NCBI GenBank assembly: GCA_031373255.1
Contig: JANMMJ010000003.1
Coordinates: forward strand, 39,947-103,946
DNA from: JANMMJ01 sp031373255
GTDB taxonomy: Bacteria; Pseudomonadota; Alphaproteobacteria; Rhizobiales; Aestuariivirgaceae
Reading direction: 5' to 3'
Length of the DNA: 64,000 bases
Position 1 is the stretch's first letter. Each line of letters begins with the position of its first letter. Shown one piece after another: positions 60,667 to 64,000 of the stretch. The position numbers and the translations under genes are program-made. Below the pieces are notes generated by a model. The model worked only from the letters and a program-made list of their open reading frames with translations. It searched no databases and was not told the DNA's origin.

Positions 60667-61541
60667 TCGTGCGGCTTCTCAGAACATACGCGTCTGTTGC
60701 CAAGTGCCTTTCGGCTGTCGTGGTGCTGGTGCTGTCGCTGGCAGGAACGCAGCCCGGCCTTGCCGAAAATGGCCAAGGCGGCCTTATTCTGTCGTGGGAA
60801 CCGGCGGATGCGGATATTGCCAAGGCCGCAACAATCGACCGGGCAGGGACCGCGCTGGTTCCGGCCCTTCTGATGGCGCTTGAGCAGGAAGATGTGGTTA
60901 TCGTCAACGACCCGGATGTACGCCTCCATGTCGAAACAGCGGCTGGCGAGCAGTCGGCCGGGGGACCTAACCCGCGGCTCACCATCACCGGAGACTTGAA
61001 TGTGGGAACGGAAGCCCAGGGCCTGATCGGCCGGCTGGCGAAGGCGCTTGCCTCGGCACCGGCGGTCGGGACCGCTGACGGCAAGGTTCTGGCAATGCCC
61101 ATGGCCAAGGACGGACAGAATTTCGTTACGCCTGAAGGCGGTCCGGTTCATCTTGGCTGGTCGGGCGGGGAAGCACCCTATTCACTGATCTTCGATATCA
61201 ACGGGCGCCGCAAGGAACTGGCGACGACGCGCGAGCAAAGCATCGACTTTGACATTCCGAAGGAAGCTACGAACCGGTTCAGCGTTATCGTCAAGGATCG
61301 GGCGCGCAAGCGGGTGCGTGTCGATTTCCACATGCGCAAGCAGACTGCAACAGTTCCAGACGCCATCCTGAGTGCACCGGGATCGCCCCGCTTCAAGGCA
61401 ATGCTGGAGACAGCGTGGCTGGCACAGCGGCTGAATGGGATGTGGCGCATCCATACGATACGTTTGCTGCGCAATGGCGACAGCGAGCAATCCTTCGAAG
61501 CACGGTTTACTGCCTTTCTGGAAGCAGGCGGCATGTTCTGA
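60663..61541 (+). CDS. Exported hypothetical protein coupled to the M50 protease
   Basis: A 292-residue protein with an N-terminal signal or anchor (about 15-35; SAVVVLVLSLAGTQPGLA) that I do not recognise. The central part has beta-sandwich-like text (TPEGGPVHLGWSGGEAPYSLIFDING, about 153-178 pattern). The C-terminal part has a helix (SPRFKAMLETAWLAQRLNG). The ATG overlaps the M50 stop (ATGA), so the two are translationally coupled. It is probably periplasmic and may be the regulator, substrate or partner of the protease. Confidence 0.7.
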   Translation: MIVRLLRTYASVAKCLSAVVVLVLSLAGTQPGLAENGQGGLILSWEPADADIAKAATIDRAGTALVPALLMALEQEDVVIVNDPDVRLHVETAAGEQSAGGPNPRLTITGDLNVGTEAQGLIGRLAKALASAPAVGTADGKVLAMPMAKDGQNFVTPEGGPVHLGWSGGEAPYSLIFDINGRRKELATTREQSIDFDIPKEATNRFSVIVKDRARKRVRVDFHMRKQTATVPDAILSAPGSPRFKAMLETAWLAQRLNGMWRIHTIRLLRNGDSEQSFEARFTAFLEAGGMF

Positions 61542-61559
61542 ATTGCGTATTACCCCTCG

Positions 61560-61588
61560 TTGACTTGGACTATTTAATAGTCTAGATA
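61560..61588 (+). promoter_or_regulatory. Promoter of the Phd/VapC pair with an operator in its spacer
   Basis: TTGACT (61560-61565), a 17-base spacer and TAGATA (61583-61588) form a good promoter. The spacer contains the perfect palindrome GACTATT-T-AATAGTC (61568-61582), a likely antitoxin operator. Confidence 0.6.
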
Positions 61589-61599
61589 AATTGAAGGAA

Positions 61600-61618
61600 T
61601 GGACCAGATAATGGTCCA
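61600..61618. promoter_or_regulatory. Second inverted repeat upstream of the Phd/VapC pair
   Basis: TGGACCA-gataa-TGGTCCA is a perfect 7-bp-arm inverted repeat between the promoter and the start codon. It shares TGGAC with the first palindrome, so both may bind the same protein. Confidence 0.5.
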
Positions 61619-61632
61619 AGAGGGAACAGTCC

Positions 61633-61890
61633 ATGAAGATATCCGTGACCAACGCCAAAGGACAACTTACCGAACTGGTGCGCCGTGCCGAGGCGGGGGA
61701 CGAAATCGTCCTGACCCGTCACGGCCATGCCGCTGTGCGCCTTGTGCCGATCAAGACCATGCCGGATCGGCGTTCCCGCAGGGCGCTGCTCGAGGCGGCC
61801 AGGACGTCCGGCAGCATCAAGGCGAAAGCCGGGCTGAGCGCTGCGCGGAGCCAGGATTTTCTCTACGGCGACGACGGGCTGCCCAAGTGA
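61633..61890 (+). CDS. Phd/YefM family antitoxin (VapB-type partner)
   Basis: An 85-residue type II antitoxin. The opening MKISVTNAKGQLTELVRRAEAGDEIVLTRHG (in pattern, about 1-31) is the Phd/YefM DNA-binding fold with the VxxAKxxLxxLVxxAxxGxExxITRxG signature. The C-terminal half should wrap the VapC toxin. ATG 61633 follows AGGGA. It overlaps the toxin start by four bases. Confidence 0.92.
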   Translation: MKISVTNAKGQLTELVRRAEAGDEIVLTRHGHAAVRLVPIKTMPDRRSRRALLEAARTSGSIKAKAGLSAARSQDFLYGDDGLPK

Positions 61891-62270
61891 TCGCTGTCGA
61901 CACATCAGCGCTCATGGCGATTGTACTCAACGAGCCCGAAGCCGATGCCTGCATCGCGGCGCTCGAAGTTGAGGAGAGTGTTCTGATTTCGGCTGGCACA
62001 GTCGCGGAAGCGCTTATCGTCGCAAAGCGACGGAACGTCGGTGAGGAAGTAGCGAGCCTGATCGACGGACTCGGCCTAGACATCGTGCCGGTGACGCCGG
62101 CTTCCGCAAGGCGGGTTGCCCAGGCCCATTGGGATTGGGGCAAGGGTATGCATCCGGCCGCGCTCAATTTCGGCGATTGCTTTGCCTATGCGGTGGCGAA
62201 GGAACGAGGGTGCCACCTGCTTTTTGTCGGCGAGGATTTTTCAAAAACCGATATCGAAAGCGTGGTTTGA
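61887..62270 (+). CDS. vapC: VapC-type PIN domain ribonuclease toxin
   Basis: A 127-residue PIN-domain toxin, a metal-dependent RNase that inhibits growth by cutting specific RNAs such as tRNA. The acidic site is complete: Asp5 (VDTSAL), Glu41 (GTVAEALIV), Asp97 (NFGDCFAYA) and Asp117 (VGEDF). It starts at GTG 61887, overlapping the antitoxin stop (GTGA). It is the second gene of the pair and likely to be neutralised by the Phd-type protein. Confidence 0.93.
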   Translation: MIAVDTSALMAIVLNEPEADACIAALEVEESVLISAGTVAEALIVAKRRNVGEEVASLIDGLGLDIVPVTPASARRVAQAHWDWGKGMHPAALNFGDCFAYAVAKERGCHLLFVGEDFSKTDIESVV

Positions 62271-62429
62271 AGCCACCCCAATAGCGGTTCACATTGCGAA
62301 AATTGTTCACCCAACCAAAATGACTTTTTGAAAATAGGGAAAGTTCTTGATTTCTTGAAGCCTATTTTCGTTCAACCCACTCAACAAGTCATCATGACCA
62401 ACTAGCAACCCGAACAGACGGCAATGATT

Positions 62430-62783
62430 CTAAGGATGGTGTTCGATCCCTTCCAGCGAAAGTGTATCGAGGCTGTTCAATAGTGGTAAAACTCCAATCC
62501 CGCGATCAGCATGCAGGGTAATCAGGATCCTTCCAGAGCTTTTGGAGTCGAACCACAGTTGCCAACTTCGATCAAAATAATCCGTGTCGGCCAACTCAAA
62601 TGATTTCAATGGCAAGTTGGCGGGAATTTGGCTCCGCTCCGCCGATGACGGCTCCGTCGATAGCTGTTCGAGGATGCCTTCGGCACGAGCAATAGCAAGT
62701 TCTTTTTCCCTAAATACCCCGTAGATTGCAATCAGTGCGAACGCTAGAATCGCGCCAATTGTTGCGAACACGCGGCGTTTCAT
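62430..62783 (-). CDS. Small membrane-anchored protein of unknown function
   Basis: A 117-residue protein I do not recognise. An N-terminal helix (about 5-22; FATIGAILAFALIAIYGVF) anchors it and the remaining 95 residues are probably periplasmic (acidic-start FREKELAIARAEGILEQL). The ATG at 62783 overlaps the preceding gene stop by four bases, so the genes are coupled. Base composition is lower in GC than neighbours, which suggests horizontal acquisition. The frame continues upstream to 62954 only as overlap with the other gene. Confidence 0.55.
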   Translation of the reverse strand: MKRRVFATIGAILAFALIAIYGVFREKELAIARAEGILEQLSTEPSSAERSQIPANLPLKSFELADTDYFDRSWQLWFDSKSSGRILITLHADRGIGVLPLLNSLDTLSLEGIEHHP

Positions 62784-63436
62784 TTCGGTCTCTTTGTTTC
62801 CCGTTCCCACAATCCGGGTGTCGGCGGTGGGTTCGCTAGCATTTGAGGAGACCATTGGAGTATTGGTTGCGGCTTGAGACACGTATTGTCTCCGATGGCT
62901 TCGCGTACTTTGTTTGGCAGTTTCAAAAAGTCCAGCGGATTGTCGGATAGCCAAATCCCGACTGGAGCTGTCTGTTCGTAGAGGAGGTCATCTTGGGGCT
63001 CGTCTTCAAGTAATCTGGCGAACCATTCCCCGATCTTGCCGTGCCAGTAGCCGATGACAACGCCAGCCGTCGCATGTTGAATCTGGTTAAACTTGTCCCT
63101 GAGTTCCTGTCGAAAGCCGTCGGCACCTGCGATGTTTCCTGCAAAGTAGGGGCCTTTGCCACGTCCTTCCCCGGTCCTCATGCTCGAACCAATAAGAACT
63201 GCTTTCAGGTCATCCATTAGGGCGTTGGTTACATTCCTGCCATGTGCCCATTTGTAGATTGTAGGACGCGATCCGCTCATTGAGGTCATCTCCATAGGAA
63301 TTATGGGCGTGATGCTGCGGGCGAGTCCCGTCGCCTTCGCATAGATGTCGACCAAGATTTGGCAGTGATTGCTCTCCTTCTTAAAGAGTGTCGCTGCGAA
63401 GTTTTTGAGTTCTAAACGTCTTTCGGCCTCGGTCAT
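62780..63436 (-). CDS. Unknown protein, first gene of an orphan two-gene module
   Basis: A 218-residue protein that I cannot place in a family. It has an N-terminal helical stretch (ERRLELKNFAATLFKKESNH), a middle with GRGKGPYFAGNIAGADGFRQE (about 88-108) and HATAGVVIGYWHGKIGEWFARLLED, and a proline-rich tail (NPPPTPGLWERE). No signal peptide or membrane segment is seen. It overlaps the small membrane protein by four bases. DNA here is richer in A+T than the surrounding genes, and a tRNA-Asn follows about 230 bases away, as at genomic-island edges. Confidence 0.55.
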   Translation of the reverse strand: MTEAERRLELKNFAATLFKKESNHCQILVDIYAKATGLARSITPIIPMEMTSMSGSRPTIYKWAHGRNVTNALMDDLKAVLIGSSMRTGEGRGKGPYFAGNIAGADGFRQELRDKFNQIQHATAGVVIGYWHGKIGEWFARLLEDEPQDDLLYEQTAPVGIWLSDNPLDFLKLPNKVREAIGDNTCLKPQPILQWSPQMLANPPPTPGLWERETKRPK

Positions 63437-63665
63437 CTGGACACCCTCTTAGGCTGCCTCGTTGAACAGAACGGCTGCAATGTACAATCCAATTGTCGTC
63501 ACAGCCGGAGACACATAATGCTGGTGCCCATCTCAAGAATTTGGCTGTCGATGCTCTTCATGTGCGCATCCCCTCAAAACCAGATTCGTAGGGGCCTTTG
63601 TTAGCTAAAACGTTACCGCTGCGAAGCTTGCTGCGGTAAGTTCATTGCACCAGTCATTAGAAAAA

Positions 63666-63741
63666 TGGCTCCCCGACCTGGACTCGAACCAGGGACAATT
63701 CGATTAACAGTCGAATGCTCTACCAACTGAGCTATCGGGGA
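63666..63741 (-). tRNA. tRNA-Asn (anticodon GTT)
   Basis: A full cloverleaf: acceptor TCCCCGA/TCGGGGA, D-arm with AGCTCAGTTGGTAGAGC, anticodon stem-loop CGACTGTTAATCG with GTT, T-arm with GGTTCGAGTCC. CCA is encoded at the 3' end (63666-63668), giving 76 bases. Confidence 0.97.
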
Positions 63742-63860
63742 ATGTGGGGGGCGTATAGCAGACGCATCCCTGCACGAAAAGCCCCTTCGTCGAAACATCC
63801 GGCAGCACTTCATTTTAACTCACGCGTGCCCATATCCTGTGCTTCTGTTAAGGATAAGCG

Positions 63861-64000
63861 ATGCCAAAGGCCAAATTTGCCGGTTACAAGATCAAGCTGC
63901 CGCACCATCCGGTGTTGCGAATCGGGCTTGGTGTTGTGCTTGTCATCGGCGGAATACTGGGGTTTCTGCCCATCCTCGGGTTCTGGATGGTGCCGCTGGG
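63861..64000 (+). CDS. Small membrane protein, N-terminal part (runs off the window)
   Basis: The first 46 codons of a gene starting at ATG 63861 after AAGGATAA. A basic start (MPKAKFAGYKIKLPHHPV) is followed by hydrophobic segments (LRIGLGVVLVIGGILGFLPI and FWMVPL). Short two-helix proteins with this GGxxGFLPxxGFWMxPLG pattern are common in Rhizobiales and lack a known function. The 3' end is outside the window. Confidence 0.75.
   Translation, partial: MPKAKFAGYKIKLPHHPVLRIGLGVVLVIGGILGFLPILGFWMVPL

Noticed and set aside
62271..62429. A tRNA-Asn 3'-end direct repeat (attachment site) marking an integrated element
   Set aside because: I looked for a copy of the tRNA 3' end (TGGCTCCCCGACC) on the far side of the two-gene module and saw none, nor any integrase gene.

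Overview
The window is GC-rich, densely coded DNA from an alphaproteobacterium, most probably a member of the Rhizobiales/Hyphomicrobiales (Brucella/Mesorhizobium/Phyllobacteriaceae-like). The signs are a rhizobial-type palindromic intergenic repeat, a complete aapJQMP general amino-acid transporter, an Omp25/Omp31-like porin, TTAA-N7-TTAA (CtrA-type) and GTTC-N7-GTTC (alphaproteobacterial LexA-type) boxes, and the order folE-hisI / Fe-S scaffold / yidD / thrS. It looks chromosomal. No stretch longer than 300 bases lacks a gene; the longest gaps are 8904-9195, 37762-38047, 59161-59439 and 1431-1704, and the first two hold regulatory or repeat structure.

Region by region: 1-4853 carries sugar-related enzymes (partial Gfo/Idh/MocA oxidoreductase, TIM-barrel isomerase), a class II Fic protein, a GST, a GNAT and a deaminase. 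4947-5724 is a RAYT-type transposase bracketed by a near-perfect inverted repeat. 5841-10133 is accessory: a gluconolactonase-like lyase, a metalloprotease-like protein beside a peptidoglycan-binding protein, a Sel1 protein, and a ParA plus small-ORF module with a palindromic repeat tract. 10266-14138 is an IclR regulator divergent from a polar amino-acid ABC transporter. 15414-18997 holds a LapG-type transglutaminase-like peptidase, PilZ and PAS proteins, a rhomboid and a CBS protein. 19000-27150 holds hisI, folE, an Fe-S scaffold, two tandem CAP-RTX secreted proteins, yidD, a porin and thrS. 27198-41729 is mixed: remnant hicAB, LLM oxidoreductase, CHRD protein, frameshifted alcohol dehydrogenase, kup, a nitroreductase/HAD/flavin reductase run, HpcH/HpaI plus MaoC, a possible SOS gene, a receiver protein, MFS, an interrupted DUF2336 gene and nadK.

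41814-49038 is a cobalamin cluster: DUF1636-cobU forward, cobA-cobB-cobQ-cbiB reverse with every junction overlapping, and cbiD-cobK forward. 49211-53842 is aapJQMP. 53870-58264 is a probable reverse operon, mltB-cysK-alaX-sseA-GNAT, centred on cysteine and sulfur. 59440-61541 pairs a START-like/M50 protease fusion with a secreted partner. 61633-62270 is a Phd-VapC toxin-antitoxin pair. 62430-63436 is an unrecognised two-gene module beside tRNA-Asn.

Three genes (alcohol dehydrogenase, DUF2336, cbiD) are broken by single events that could be real decay or base-calling errors. hicA has lost its 5' end. No CRISPR array, rRNA or recognisable cobalamin riboswitch was seen. The best candidates for undescribed biology are the SRPBCC-M50 module, the ParA/small-ORF/palindrome tract, the possible SOS-driven gene at 37081 and the two-gene orphan module by the tRNA.
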